Shown: piece after piece, positions 49,665-59,729 of the stretch | Numbering within the stretch: the first letter of the stretch is position 1 | How the letters are laid out: each line of letters starts with the position of its first letter | NCBI GenBank assembly: GCA_044507605.1 | Contig: JBIQJI010000026.1 | Coordinates: forward strand, 1-64,000 | DNA from: Thermopolyspora sp044507605 | GTDB lineage: Bacteria; Actinomycetota; Actinomycetes; Streptosporangiales; Streptosporangiaceae | Length of the DNA stretch: 64,000 bases | Direction of reading: 5' to 3' | Notes under the pieces: generated by a model | The model's input: only the letters and a program-made list of their open reading frames with translations | What the model was told of the DNA's origin: nothing | Databases searched by the model: none | Made by a program: the position numbers and the translations under genes

Positions 49665-49726
49665 TTGACTGAGCAGGCAGGCTTGCATACTGTTTCGTGT
49701 TGGCACTCTCCGACTGAGAGTGCCAA
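49665..49726 (+). promoter_or_regulatory. groES-groEL promoter with CIRCE operator
   Basis: TTGACT (49665-49670), a 17-bp spacer and TACTGT (49688-49693) form the promoter. A CIRCE element follows directly: TTGGCACTC (49700-49708), 9 nt, GAGTGCCAA (49718-49726). CIRCE is the HrcA binding site, so the operon should be repressed by HrcA and induced by heat. hrcA is not in this window. Confidence 0.92.
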
Positions 49727-49814
49727 CAGCGACGAGGCAGGTCTGACACCCGCGACGGCAGGCCGCTGGTCGCCTCTTCAGCTCATCATCGCAATCTGAA
49801 GGGGAGGTCCGATC

Positions 49815-50126
49815 GTGACGACCGCCACCAAGGTTCCCGTTAAGCCGCTTGGCGACCGGATCGTGGTTCAGCCGCTTGAGGCCGAGCAGACCACCGCATC
49901 CGGGCTGGTCATTCCTGACACGGCGAAGGAGAAGCCGCAGGAGGGCAAGGTTCTGGCCGTCGGCCCGGGCAACTGGGATGAGGACGGCGAGAAGCGCATC
50001 CCGCTCGACGTCTCCGAGGGTGACGTGGTCCTCTACAGCAAGTACGGCGGCACCGAGGTGAAGTACGGCGGCGAGGAGTACCTCGTGCTCTCCGCCCGTG
50101 ACGTGCTCGCCATCATCGAGAAGTAA
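49815..50126 (+). CDS. groES: Co-chaperonin GroES
   Basis: GroES caps the GroEL ring in protein folding. It has 103 residues from GTG 49815, with GGGGAGG upstream. KPLGDRIVVQPLEAEQTTAS holds the start of the mobile loop; the end is conserved (EEYLVLSARDVLAIIEK). It is 80 nt upstream of groEL in one operon. Confidence 0.98.
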   Translation: MTTATKVPVKPLGDRIVVQPLEAEQTTASGLVIPDTAKEKPQEGKVLAVGPGNWDEDGEKRIPLDVSEGDVVLYSKYGGTEVKYGGEEYLVLSARDVLAIIEK

Positions 50127-50206
50127 GCCGCGGGGCCAAAGCGAAGTGACGTATCGAGCCCCGGGCGGCCGCCCGGGGCTTCGATGCGCTCAATGAGGAG
50201 TGCTAT

Positions 50207-51832
<1,626 letters not shown>

Positions 51833-51881
51833 GCCCGGTCCGGCCCAGGCCGCATCCCGGCTGCTTCACATACCGCATACA

Positions 51882-51913
51882 CATACGGCCCGCGCTCCGG
51901 CGCGGGCCGTATG
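51882..51913 (+). terminator. Terminator after groEL1
   Basis: A perfect 14-bp stem (51882-51895 with 51900-51913) and a TCCG loop, with CTTTAT after it. The next 200 bases are AT-richer and precede the sigma factor gene; no clear promoter could be assigned. Confidence 0.88.
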
Positions 51914-52113
51914 CTTTATCGGCCCTCGGCGGCGCGCGCATTCTTTTCCCGGTAAACCGATCACCGGGGCAAAGCGTCGGCTCCCGGTCTGCCCGAGATC
52001 TGACGAATATCCAGGCCAATAGTCTTTCCGGTGAAATATTCAAACGCTCTGGTGTTCAATTGATTACCTCGCGTTATCGAAGCGTCAATGTGACCAATCC
52101 GTAGCCGTACACC

Positions 52114-52770
52114 ATGACGACAGGTGCGATCGTGGCGGGCATCATGCGTATCGTGACCGAGGGATGCGTCGCCGACGCCGCAACAGGGGTAAGGCTTGCG
52201 ACGAGATCGGATGAGTCCGACCTCAGGGAACTGACAAGCCTTGCCGTCCGTGGAGATCGCACCGCGATCGAATCACTGCTGGGGCACCTGCGCCCGATGG
52301 TGGTGCGCTATTGCAGGGCACGACTGGGGCGGGTTTCCGGTCACTACCACATCGCCGACGATGTGGCCCAGGAAGTGTGCATCGCCGTCCTCTCGGCGCT
52401 GCCGCGCTACCGTGACATGGGACGCCCGTTCGCGTCGTTCGTGTTCGGCATCGCCTCGCACAAGGTGGCAGACGCGCTGCGCAGCTCGGTGCGCTCGGCC
52501 GTGCCGACACAGGACCTCCCCGACGGGCCCGACGAGGGGCCCGGGCCGGAGGAGACCGTGGTGCGTTACATCGAGGCCCAGCATGCGCGGCAGCTGCTCT
52601 CGCGGCTGCCCGACAACCAGCGCGAGCTGCTCATCCTGCGGGTGGTTTCGGGGCTGTCGGCCGAAGAGACGGGTAATGTGTTGGGTATGACACCCGGGGC
52701 CGTCCGGGTGGCCCAGCACCGGGCGCTCGCCCGTCTGCGGCAGATGGCCGACATGGAGTCGATTGCGTGA
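52114..52770 (+). CDS. RNA polymerase sigma-70 family factor, SigD/ShbA type
   Basis: Alternative sigma factor with 218 residues from ATG 52114; ATG 52144 is an alternative start. Region 2 covers DVAQEVCIAVLSALPRYRD and PFASFVFGIASHKVADALR; region 4 covers LPDNQRELLILRVVSGLSAE and the HTH GMTPGAVRVAQHRALARLRQ. Its place between groEL1 and guaB matches mycobacterial sigD and Streptomyces shbA, which supports a role in growth-phase transcription (ShbA drives the principal sigma gene hrdB). The stop overlaps the next start (GTGA), so the partner is translationally coupled. Confidence 0.92.
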   Translation: MTTGAIVAGIMRIVTEGCVADAATGVRLATRSDESDLRELTSLAVRGDRTAIESLLGHLRPMVVRYCRARLGRVSGHYHIADDVAQEVCIAVLSALPRYRDMGRPFASFVFGIASHKVADALRSSVRSAVPTQDLPDGPDEGPGPEETVVRYIEAQHARQLLSRLPDNQRELLILRVVSGLSAEETGNVLGMTPGAVRVAQHRALARLRQMADMESIA

Positions 52771-53045
52771 TCACCGGCAGGGAGCCACTGTGCGACCACG
52801 CGCGCGGGCATCCGCGTGGTCACCCCCGAGGCGGCGGCCGGGGCGAGCCGGGAGGCGACCCCACGGCGCAGTGCCCGTGGGGAGACGACCTCGAGGTGCT
52901 CGGCACCGAGGTGCTTCTCGGCGCGCTGGCCCGGCGCGAGCATCGTCTGGTGGCGTTCGCCGATCCGGCGGTGCGGCTGCTGGGCGCGCTGATCGACGAC
53001 GTCGATCAGCGGCTCTCCTCGGTGTCGATCACCCCGTCGACGTAG
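52767..53045 (+). CDS. Small protein coupled to the sigma factor, candidate minimal RsdA-like anti-sigma factor
   Basis: It has 92 residues, starting at GTG 52767 within the sigma factor stop. The first 35 are a His/Gly/Arg/Pro-rich stretch. The rest (DLEVLGTEVLLGALARREHR, then a DPAVRLLGALIDDVDQRL segment) resembles, from memory, the sigma-binding N-terminal part of mycobacterial RsdA, the anti-sigma factor encoded next to sigD. Unlike RsdA there is no membrane segment or outside domain. Its last 40 bases overlap the 3' end of the convergent DUF5319 gene. Anti-sigma function is inference. Confidence 0.6.
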   Translation: MITGREPLCDHARGHPRGHPRGGGRGEPGGDPTAQCPWGDDLEVLGTEVLLGALARREHRLVAFADPAVRLLGALIDDVDQRLSSVSITPST

Positions 53046-53383
53046 CCCCGGGCGTACTCCCAGGTGACGTAGTCGGACGGGTCGGGCTGAAACGCCGGCT
53101 CGTGCACCTGCGGCCGGCCGTCGTCGATCATCTGCCGCAGGTTGCCCCTCAGCAGGTCCCAGTCGAAGTAGTGTTGCTCGCCGCACTCAGGGCAGTCGAG
53201 CACCAGCCCCAGCACCCCCTGGGGCTCCAGCAGGGACCGAAAGACCTCGACATCGGCGAGGTCGGTCAGCGCCTCGTTGCGCTCTGACGTGGTCAATGGG
53301 TCGACGTCGTCGAGCTCGCCCAGCGTCGAGGCCGGGTCTTCCGGGTCGTTCGCGAACGGGTCGCGGGGGACGTCTTCCAACAC
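53006..53383 (-). CDS. DUF5319 family protein
   Basis: Conserved actinobacterial protein of unknown function, 125 residues. The GTG at 53383 gives MLEDVPRDPFANDPEDPAST; the upstream open frame is not conserved. It has a CPEC motif (LDCPECGEQHYFDWDLLRGN) that may bind metal, and a conserved end (WEYARGYVDGVIDTEESR). Leaderless promoter: TACGTT (complement of 53391-53396), 7 nt, GTG. It often sits between the SigD/ShbA-type sigma gene and guaB. It overlaps the candidate anti-sigma gene tail to tail. Confidence 0.85.
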   Translation of the reverse strand: MLEDVPRDPFANDPEDPASTLGELDDVDPLTTSERNEALTDLADVEVFRSLLEPQGVLGLVLDCPECGEQHYFDWDLLRGNLRQMIDDGRPQVHEPAFQPDPSDYVTWEYARGYVDGVIDTEESR

Positions 53384-53511
53384 ACATCCCAACGTATCCA
53401 ATGGGACGCCGAAGCGTCTCGGACGATGCGACGCCGCCGCGCGTCGTCGCGGACATCGGTGCGGCGGCAGATCACGGGCCGGTGCCACGGTGCCGGTGCC
53501 ACGTTCGCCGA

Positions 53512-54537
53512 TCAGGTCAGCCACCCGCGCCGCGCGGCGTTCACGCCGGCCTGGAACCGGGAGCCGGCGCCGAGCTCGGCCATGGCCTCCGCGAAACGTG
53601 CGCGGACCGTGCGAACCGACACACCGAGATGCCGGGCGATCATCTCGTCGGGCATGCCGTGGGAGGCCAGCCGCAGCACCTGCACCATGCCGTCGGTCTG
53701 CTCCGGCGGGGTGAGCGGGACGGCCCGGGCCCACAGCTCGTCGAAGAGCGTGCGCAGCACCGCCACGATGATGGGGGAGCGCACGAGATGGAAGCTGTAG
53801 GCGTTCTCGGGCAGGGCCCCGCCCCACTGGGTGGGCAGCCCGGCGGCCTCGTCGCCCACCGTGAGATACCAGCTCGGCGCCTCGTCCACGGTGCGGAAGC
53901 GCGCGCCGGCGGCCTGGAGCCGGGTCACCAGGTCGCGGGCGCCCGGCACGGCCATCGCCGAGACCCGCACCAGGCACCTGGAGGTGAGCAGCCCGTCGCG
54001 CAGCGCCCGGAGCCACGGGCCGGAATAGCGCTGGACCAGGTCGCTCATGGTGCGCGTGTCGGGGATCACCGAGATCAAATCCATGGGCGGCGCCTGCAGC
54101 GCGATGCCCAGCACGCTCTCGTACAGCGCGTCGGGCCCGCTGACATGCTCCACCTCGAACCGGCCCTCGCGGGAGTCGCGGCCGGCGTCATAGCTGTGGG
54201 TGAGGTTGCGGATCGAGCCGAGCACGTCGTCGATCTCGCGGCTCTCCTGCGCGATCTGCTCCAGGCGGTCGGCGACGAGCCGGCCGAACGCCGCGGCCGG
54301 GTGGCGGGCCTGGTACTCCCCGTGGCGCTCGACGACCACGCCGAGCCGTACCAGGGTCGCGAGCTCGGGCCTGACGGACTCGATCGGCTCGTCGGCGGCC
54401 TCGGCGATGGTGGGCAGCGATGCCGTGTGCAACCGGAGCACGGCCGAGTAGACCGCGAGCTGGCCCGGGCTCAGGCCCAGGGTCCGCAACGGATCCGCGG
54501 TCGCGCGGGTCTCGTCGCGAATCACGTAACGCATCAT
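53512..54537 (-). CDS. Transcription regulator with TrmB-like and LuxR-type HTH domains
   Basis: Probable DNA-binding regulator with 341 residues. An N-terminal winged-helix part resembles TrmB (LSPGQLAVYSAVLRLHTASL to LVRLGVVVERHGEYQ). The middle is a sensor-like region. The C-terminal LuxR-type HTH is HGMPDEMIARHLGVSVRTVR. GGGAG lies 4 nt before ATG 54537 and 7 nt before a second ATG at 54534, so either may be used. It is divergent from guaB; its signal is unknown. Confidence 0.88.
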   Translation of the reverse strand: MMRYVIRDETRATADPLRTLGLSPGQLAVYSAVLRLHTASLPTIAEAADEPIESVRPELATLVRLGVVVERHGEYQARHPAAAFGRLVADRLEQIAQESREIDDVLGSIRNLTHSYDAGRDSREGRFEVEHVSGPDALYESVLGIALQAPPMDLISVIPDTRTMSDLVQRYSGPWLRALRDGLLTSRCLVRVSAMAVPGARDLVTRLQAAGARFRTVDEAPSWYLTVGDEAAGLPTQWGGALPENAYSFHLVRSPIIVAVLRTLFDELWARAVPLTPPEQTDGMVQVLRLASHGMPDEMIARHLGVSVRTVRARFAEAMAELGAGSRFQAGVNAARRGWLT

Positions 54538-55034
54538 CGGGCTCCCAGGTCACCGCCGCTCGTCACCACTGGTGTCGTGAGCGTAACCCGGCCGCAGCCG
54601 CTTGTCCGTAGCTTGACCTATTCGTGCGGAGGTAGATGCAGCTTTGTGCACTTGCACCTTCTCACGTTGCGCGTTCCGGGCGTGTGACGCACGCTTTACT
54701 CTGCGTCGGCAGGGGCGATCCGGCCGCGCGGGCACACGGACGCGGAGGGGGGTCCGGCGTCCGCGTCCGGGCCGCACGCTTGTCGGCGCTGGGGACCGGA
54801 CGGGCCGACTCGTCCGGTCCCCATGCACATCCGGCCCGGCACCCCGGTCCACGCGCGGCCCGGTCCATACACAGCCCGGTCCATACACGGCCTGGTCCAC
54901 GCGCAGCTCGCGGCCCAGGCGCACCCGGCCGACATGCGCCCGGCGGGTGCCGCCCGTTTCGCATCGCCACCCGGCCCGCCACTAGACTTGGCGAGCGGGC
55001 GGCTCGGCCCGTTACGGCGCTATGGGGGTTGCTG
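54538..55034 (+). promoter_or_regulatory. guaB upstream region with inverted repeat, tandem repeats and promoter
   Basis: A 497-bp gap. A perfect 12-bp inverted repeat with 8-nt loop lies at 54791-54822 (GGGGACCGGACG with CGTCCGGTCCCC). Four 16-bp tandem units follow at 54844-54907 (consensus CCGGTCCAYRCRCRGC). TAGACT (54983-54988) is a consensus -10 for guaB, giving a leader of about 40 nt. An in-frame extension of guaB back to 54636 exists but starts before this promoter. The repeat region has no gene that I can support. Confidence 0.6.
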
Positions 55035-56516
55035 ATGGCCACATTCACCGAACGGGGGCTGACGTTCAACGACGTGCTCATCGTCCCCGCTTACTCCGAT
55101 CTACGGCCGGGTGAGGCGGAGACGTCCACGAGGCTGTCGCGGTCGATCACCTTGCGCATCCCGCTGGTCTCCGCGGCGATGGACACCGTGACCGAGGCCC
55201 GCATGGCCGTCGCGATGGCCCGCCAGGGCGGCATCGGCATCCTGCACCGCAACCTCACGATCGAGGAGCAGGCGCAGCAGGTCGACCTGGTCAAGCGGTC
55301 CGAGGCCGGCATGGTCACCAATCCCGTGACCTGCTCGCCCGGCGACACGCTCGCCGAGGTCGAGCGGCTGTGCGCCCACTACCGCATCTCCGGGCTGCCG
55401 GTCACCGACGCCGATGGCGTGCTCGTCGGCATCGTCACCAACCGCGACATGCGGTTCGAGACCGACCACAGCGCCCTGGTGCGCGACGTCATGACCCCCA
55501 TGCCCCTCGTCACCGCGCCCGTCGGGGTGTCGCGCGACGAGGCGTTCCGGCTGTTGCGGCGGCACAAGGTGGAGAAGCTGCCGCTCGTCGACGCCGGGGG
55601 GCGGCTGCGCGGGCTGATCACCGTCAAGGACTTCACCAAGAGCGAGCAGTACCCCCTGTCCACCAAGGACGCCGACGGCCGGCTCGTCGTCGGCGCGGCC
55701 ATCGGGGTGGCCGGCGACGCCGAGCGGCGCGCCAAGGCGCTCATCGAGGCCGGTGTCGACGTGATCGTGGTCGACGTGGCGCACGGGCACTCCCAGGGGC
55801 TGTGCGACATGGTCGCCAAGCTCAAGGCCAACAGCCCCGTCGACGTCGTGGGCGGCAACGTCGCCAGCCGGGCCGGCGCGCAGGCCCTGATCGACGCCGG
55901 GGTCGACGCCGTGAAGGTCGGGGTGGGCCCGGGCTCCATCTGCACCACCCGCGTGGTCGCCGGGGTGGGCGCCCCGCAGGTGACGGCGATCCACGAGGCG
56001 TCGCTGGCGGCCGGTCCGGCCGGGGTGCCGGTGATCGGCGACGGCGGCCTGCAGTATTCCGGCGACATCGCCAAGGCGCTCGCCGCGGGGGCCGACAGCG
56101 TGATGCTCGGCAGCCTGCTCGCCGGCTGCGAGGAGTCTCCCGGCGAGCTGATCTTCATCAACGGCAAGCAGTTCAAGTCCTATCGCGGCATGGGCTCGCT
56201 CGGCGCGATGCGCAACCGCGAGCGCGGCGGCACCTCCTACAGCAAGGACCGCTACTCGCAGGAAGACGTGGCCGGCGAGGACAAGCTGATCCCCGAAGGC
56301 ATCGAGGGCCAGGTGCCCTACCGCGGCCCGGTCGCGGCCGTGGCCCATCAGCTCGTCGGCGGGCTCCGCCAGGCGATGTGGTACACCGGTTCGCGCACGG
56401 TGTCGGAGCTGCACGTCAAGGCGGTGCTCATGCCGATCACCGCCGCGGGGCTCGTCGAGAGCCACCCGCACGACATCCAGATGACGGTCGAGGCGCCGAA
56501 CTACCCCGGGCGCTGA
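55035..56516 (+). CDS. guaB: IMP dehydrogenase
   Basis: GuaB oxidises IMP to XMP, the first step to GMP. It has 493 residues from ATG 55035 (MATFTERGLTFNDVLIVPAY). Two CBS domains span about 95-205. The catalytic cysteine is Cys303 in GVGPGSICTTR; YRGMGSLGAM is the IMP phosphate loop, and the flap region is RYSQEDVAGEDKLIPEGIEG. Its partner guaB3 is 111 nt downstream and guaA is 4.4 kb further on. Confidence 0.98.
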   Translation: MATFTERGLTFNDVLIVPAYSDLRPGEAETSTRLSRSITLRIPLVSAAMDTVTEARMAVAMARQGGIGILHRNLTIEEQAQQVDLVKRSEAGMVTNPVTCSPGDTLAEVERLCAHYRISGLPVTDADGVLVGIVTNRDMRFETDHSALVRDVMTPMPLVTAPVGVSRDEAFRLLRRHKVEKLPLVDAGGRLRGLITVKDFTKSEQYPLSTKDADGRLVVGAAIGVAGDAERRAKALIEAGVDVIVVDVAHGHSQGLCDMVAKLKANSPVDVVGGNVASRAGAQALIDAGVDAVKVGVGPGSICTTRVVAGVGAPQVTAIHEASLAAGPAGVPVIGDGGLQYSGDIAKALAAGADSVMLGSLLAGCEESPGELIFINGKQFKSYRGMGSLGAMRNRERGGTSYSKDRYSQEDVAGEDKLIPEGIEGQVPYRGPVAAVAHQLVGGLRQAMWYTGSRTVSELHVKAVLMPITAAGLVESHPHDIQMTVEAPNYPGR

Positions 56517-56627
56517 GCCCCGAGGGCGCCTCCGGGCGCCACACGACACCGGGCCCCGCTCCGGACCCGGCCACGGCCTCCGGGCGAGCAGAGCTTCGCA
56601 CGCACAGAAACGGAAAGACGAACGGCG

Positions 56628-57740
56628 ATGACACAGGTGGAGATCGGGCGCGGCAAGAGCGGACGACGTGCCTACGCACTCGGTGAGATCGGCATCGTGC
56701 CGTCCCGGCGCACCCGTGACCCCGAGGAGGTGTCGATCGCTTGGCAGATCGACGCCTACCGGTTCGACCTGCCGGTCGTGGCCAGCCCCATGGACAGCGT
56801 CGTGTCGCCCGCCACGGCCATCGAGATGGGGCGGCTGGGCGGCCTCGCCGTCCTCGACCTCGAAGGGCTGTGGACCCGCTACGAGGACCCGCTGCCGCTG
56901 CTGGAGGAGGTCACCTCGCTCGACCAGGCGGCCGCCACCAAGCGGCTCCAGGAGATCTACGACGCGCCCATCGACGACGAGCTGATCGGCCGCCGCATCG
57001 AGGAGATCCGGGCCGCGGGGGTGACCACCGCGGCGCGGCTGTCGCCGCAGCGCACCGTGCAGTATCACAAGGCCGCGATCGACGCCGGCGTCGACATCTT
57101 CGTCATCCGGGGCACCACCGTGTCGGCGGAGCACGTCTCGGGGCGGGCCGAGCCGCTCAACCTCAAGCAGTTCATCTACGAGCTGGACGTCCCGGTCATC
57201 GTGGGCGGCTGCGCGACCTACACCGCCGCGCTGCACCTGATGCGCACCGGGGCCGCCGGGGTGCTGGTGGGGTTCGGCGGCGGCTCGGGCCACACCACCC
57301 GCACCGTGCTCGGCGTGGCGGTGCCGATGGCGACCGCGATCGCCGACGTCGCCGCGGCACGCCGCGACTACCTCGACGAGTCGGGCGGCAGGTACGTCCA
57401 CGTGATCGCCGATGGCGGCATGGGCATCTCCGGCGAGATCGCCAAGGCGCTCGCCTGCGGCGCCGACGCGGTCATGGTGGGCTCGCCGCTGGCCCGCGCC
57501 GTCGAGGCCCCCGGCAAGGGCTACCACTGGGGCTCGGAGGCCCACCACGCCGACCTGCCGAGGGGCACCCGGGTCTCCGTGGGCACGGTCGGCACGCTCG
57601 GCCAGATCCTGCACGGTCCCTCGACGGTCGCCGACGGCTCGATGAACCTCATGGGCGCCCTCAAGCGCACCATGGCCACCGCCGGCTACTCGGACCTGAA
57701 GGAGTTCCAGCGCGTCGAGGTCGTCGTCACCCCCAAGTGA
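56628..57740 (+). CDS. guaB3: GuaB3 family IMP dehydrogenase-related protein
   Basis: IMPDH/GMPR-type (beta/alpha)8 barrel, 370 residues, no CBS domains. The Asp and phosphate-binding loops (VASPMDSVVSPATAI, IADGGMGISGEIAKALACGA) are present. At the catalytic loop, where GuaB has GPGSICTTR, this protein has GGGSGHTTR, with His222 at the cysteine position (CAC 57291-57293). Its reaction is therefore uncertain; a conserved actinobacterial GuaB3 role in purine metabolism is likely. The ATG is 111 nt after guaB. Confidence 0.93.
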   Translation: MTQVEIGRGKSGRRAYALGEIGIVPSRRTRDPEEVSIAWQIDAYRFDLPVVASPMDSVVSPATAIEMGRLGGLAVLDLEGLWTRYEDPLPLLEEVTSLDQAAATKRLQEIYDAPIDDELIGRRIEEIRAAGVTTAARLSPQRTVQYHKAAIDAGVDIFVIRGTTVSAEHVSGRAEPLNLKQFIYELDVPVIVGGCATYTAALHLMRTGAAGVLVGFGGGSGHTTRTVLGVAVPMATAIADVAAARRDYLDESGGRYVHVIADGGMGISGEIAKALACGADAVMVGSPLARAVEAPGKGYHWGSEAHHADLPRGTRVSVGTVGTLGQILHGPSTVADGSMNLMGALKRTMATAGYSDLKEFQRVEVVVTPK

Positions 57741-57810
57741 CACCGGTGCGGTGTGACACCGGTTCGGCGACATGGGTTCGGCGACATGGGTTCGGTGGCA
57801 CCGGTTCGCG
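57739..57810. repeat. 14-bp imperfect tandem repeats after guaB3
   Basis: Units GACACCGGTTCGGC, GACATGGGTTCGGC, GACATGGGTTCGGT and GGCACCGGTTCGCG lie end to end at 57755-57810, with a further degenerate unit at 57739-57752 touching the guaB3 stop. They lie between convergent guaB3 and glpD. No hairpin terminator was seen here. Confidence 0.7.
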
Positions 57811-57851
57811 TCCGGGGTCGCGCGCCCTGACGGGCGACGGCCAGGCGACGG

Positions 57852-59591
57852 CTAGGCGCCGGCCGTGGGGACGATCTCGGGGGCGCCGAGGCGGATGGCG
57901 TCGGCCTCCTGGTCGGTGTCCTGCTCCTGGGAGACCCGCTCGGCCTCGACCCGCTTGGTGTAGTACTCCACCTCGCGGTCGATCTGGGCGGAGTCCCAGC
58001 CGAGCGGCCCGGCCAGCAGTTCGGCCGCCTCTTCGGCCACGGCGACGCCCCGGTGGAAGGTCTCGATGGAGATGCGGGTGCGGCGGGTCAGCACGTCGTT
58101 CAGGTGCCGGGCGCCCTCGTGCGTGGCGGCGTACACGACCTCGGCGCGCAGGTAGTCGTCGGCGCCCGAGAGCGGCCGGCCGAGCGACGGGTCGTCCGCG
58201 ATGAGCGCCAGCACCTCGTCGACGAGCGTGCCGTAGCGGCGCAGCAGATGCTCGATGCGGGCGACGTGCAGTCCCGACCGGTCGGCGAGGTGGTGCCGCG
58301 CGTTCCACAGCGCGGGATACCCGTCGGCGCCGAGCAGCGGCACCCGGTCGGTGCAGGACTGCGGGACGAGCCGGTCCAGGCCGTGCGCGACGGCGTCGAC
58401 GGCGTCCTTGGCCATGACGCGGTACGTGGTGTACTTGCCGCCCGCGACCATCACCAGGCCCGGCACGGGGTGCGTGACCACGTGCTCGCGCGACAGCTTG
58501 GAGGTCTCCTCGGACTCGCCGGCGAGCAGCGGGCGCAGCCCGGCGTACACGCCTTCGACGTCGTCTCTGGTCAGCGGCACCGACAGCACCGCGTTGACGT
58601 GGTCGAGCACGTAGTCGATGTCGGAGCGCGAGGCAGCCGGGTGGGAACGGTCGAGCGACCAGTCGGTGTCGGTGGTGCCGATGATCCAGTGCCGGCCCCA
58701 CGGGATCACGAAGAGCACGGACTTCTCGGTGCGCAGGATGATCCCGGTCGTCGAGTGGATGCGGTCGCGCGGCACGACCAGATGGACCCCCTTGGACGCC
58801 CGCACGTGGATCTGCCCGCGCCCGCCGACCTTCTCCTGCACGTCGTCGGTCCACACCCCGGTGGCGTTGACGACCTGCCGGGCCCGCACGTCGCGCTCGG
58901 TGCCGGTCTCCAGGTCGCGTACGCGCACCCCGGTGACCCGCTCGCCCTCCCGCAGGAAGCCGACCATCTGGCTGCGCGACGCCACCAGCGCGCCGTACTC
59001 GGCTGCGGTACGCAGCACGGTCATCGTGTAGCGCGCGTCGTCGACCTGCGCGTCCCAGTACTGCACGGCCCCGGTGAGCGCCGACCGCCGCAGCGCCGGG
59101 GCGAGCCGCAGCGCCTGCCCACGGGTCAGGTGGCGGTGGCGCGGCACGCCGCGGGTGAACCCCGAGGAGAAGCCGAGGGAGTCGTACAGGGCCAGCCCGG
59201 CGCCGACGTAGAACCGCTCCCAGACGTGGTGGGTCAGCGGGAACAGGAACGGCACCGGGCGCACCAGGTGCGGCGCGACGCGCTGGAGCAGCAGGGAGCG
59301 CTCCTGCAGCGCCTCCCGCACCAGGTCGAAGTTGAGCTGCTCGAGGTAGCGCAGCCCGCCGTGGATCAGCTTCGACGAGCGGGACGAGGTGCCGGAGGCG
59401 AAGTCGCGCGCTTCGACCAGGCCGACCGTGAGGCCGCGCGTGGCGGCGTCGAGCGCCACCCCGGCGCCCACGATGCCGCCGCCCACCACGGCGACGTCGA
59501 GCTCCCCGGACGCCATCGCCGTCAGCGCCGCGGCCCGCTCGGCAGGGCCGAGCTTCGCTGTGCCCATCGCTGTGTCACCGTGCACGGTCAT
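57852..59591 (-). CDS. glpD: Glycerol-3-phosphate dehydrogenase, FAD-dependent
   Basis: GlpD oxidises glycerol-3-phosphate to dihydroxyacetone phosphate at the membrane. It has 579 residues from ATG 59591; ATGs at 59597 and 59567 are alternatives. The FAD fold is VVGGGIVGAGVALD (35-48); SSRSSKLIHGGLRYL and GGKYTTYRVMAKD are family motifs. A GGGGGG lies 6 nt before the chosen ATG. It is divergent from nagA across 138 AT-richer bases. Confidence 0.95.
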   Translation of the reverse strand: MTVHGDTAMGTAKLGPAERAAALTAMASGELDVAVVGGGIVGAGVALDAATRGLTVGLVEARDFASGTSSRSSKLIHGGLRYLEQLNFDLVREALQERSLLLQRVAPHLVRPVPFLFPLTHHVWERFYVGAGLALYDSLGFSSGFTRGVPRHRHLTRGQALRLAPALRRSALTGAVQYWDAQVDDARYTMTVLRTAAEYGALVASRSQMVGFLREGERVTGVRVRDLETGTERDVRARQVVNATGVWTDDVQEKVGGRGQIHVRASKGVHLVVPRDRIHSTTGIILRTEKSVLFVIPWGRHWIIGTTDTDWSLDRSHPAASRSDIDYVLDHVNAVLSVPLTRDDVEGVYAGLRPLLAGESEETSKLSREHVVTHPVPGLVMVAGGKYTTYRVMAKDAVDAVAHGLDRLVPQSCTDRVPLLGADGYPALWNARHHLADRSGLHVARIEHLLRRYGTLVDEVLALIADDPSLGRPLSGADDYLRAEVVYAATHEGARHLNDVLTRRTRISIETFHRGVAVAEEAAELLAGPLGWDSAQIDREVEYYTKRVEAERVSQEQDTDQEADAIRLGAPEIVPTAGA

Positions 59592-59729
59592 GGCCATCCC
59601 CCCGGACCGCAAAAGTAAGATTTCGCGTGATCCACTAGCTACCCAGAAATATGGTGCATGAAGCGGGTGGCGGTCCGGTGGGGGAGGTCCGGCTCGGCCA
59701 TCGGTGATCGCATCTGTGATCCTGGCACC

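Noticed and set aside
54844..54907. Possible CRISPR array
   Set aside because: The units are directly adjacent without spacers, only 16 bp long, and no cas gene is nearby.
54636..55034. In-frame open extension of guaB with a GGAGG before ATG 54636
   Set aside because: It is low-complexity, has no IMPDH similarity, contains the tandem repeats, and starts upstream of the consensus -10 at 54983-54988. High GC keeps such frames open by chance.
59592..59729. DasR operator upstream of nagA
   Set aside because: No sequence close to the known ACTGGTCTAGACCACT consensus was found in the gap.
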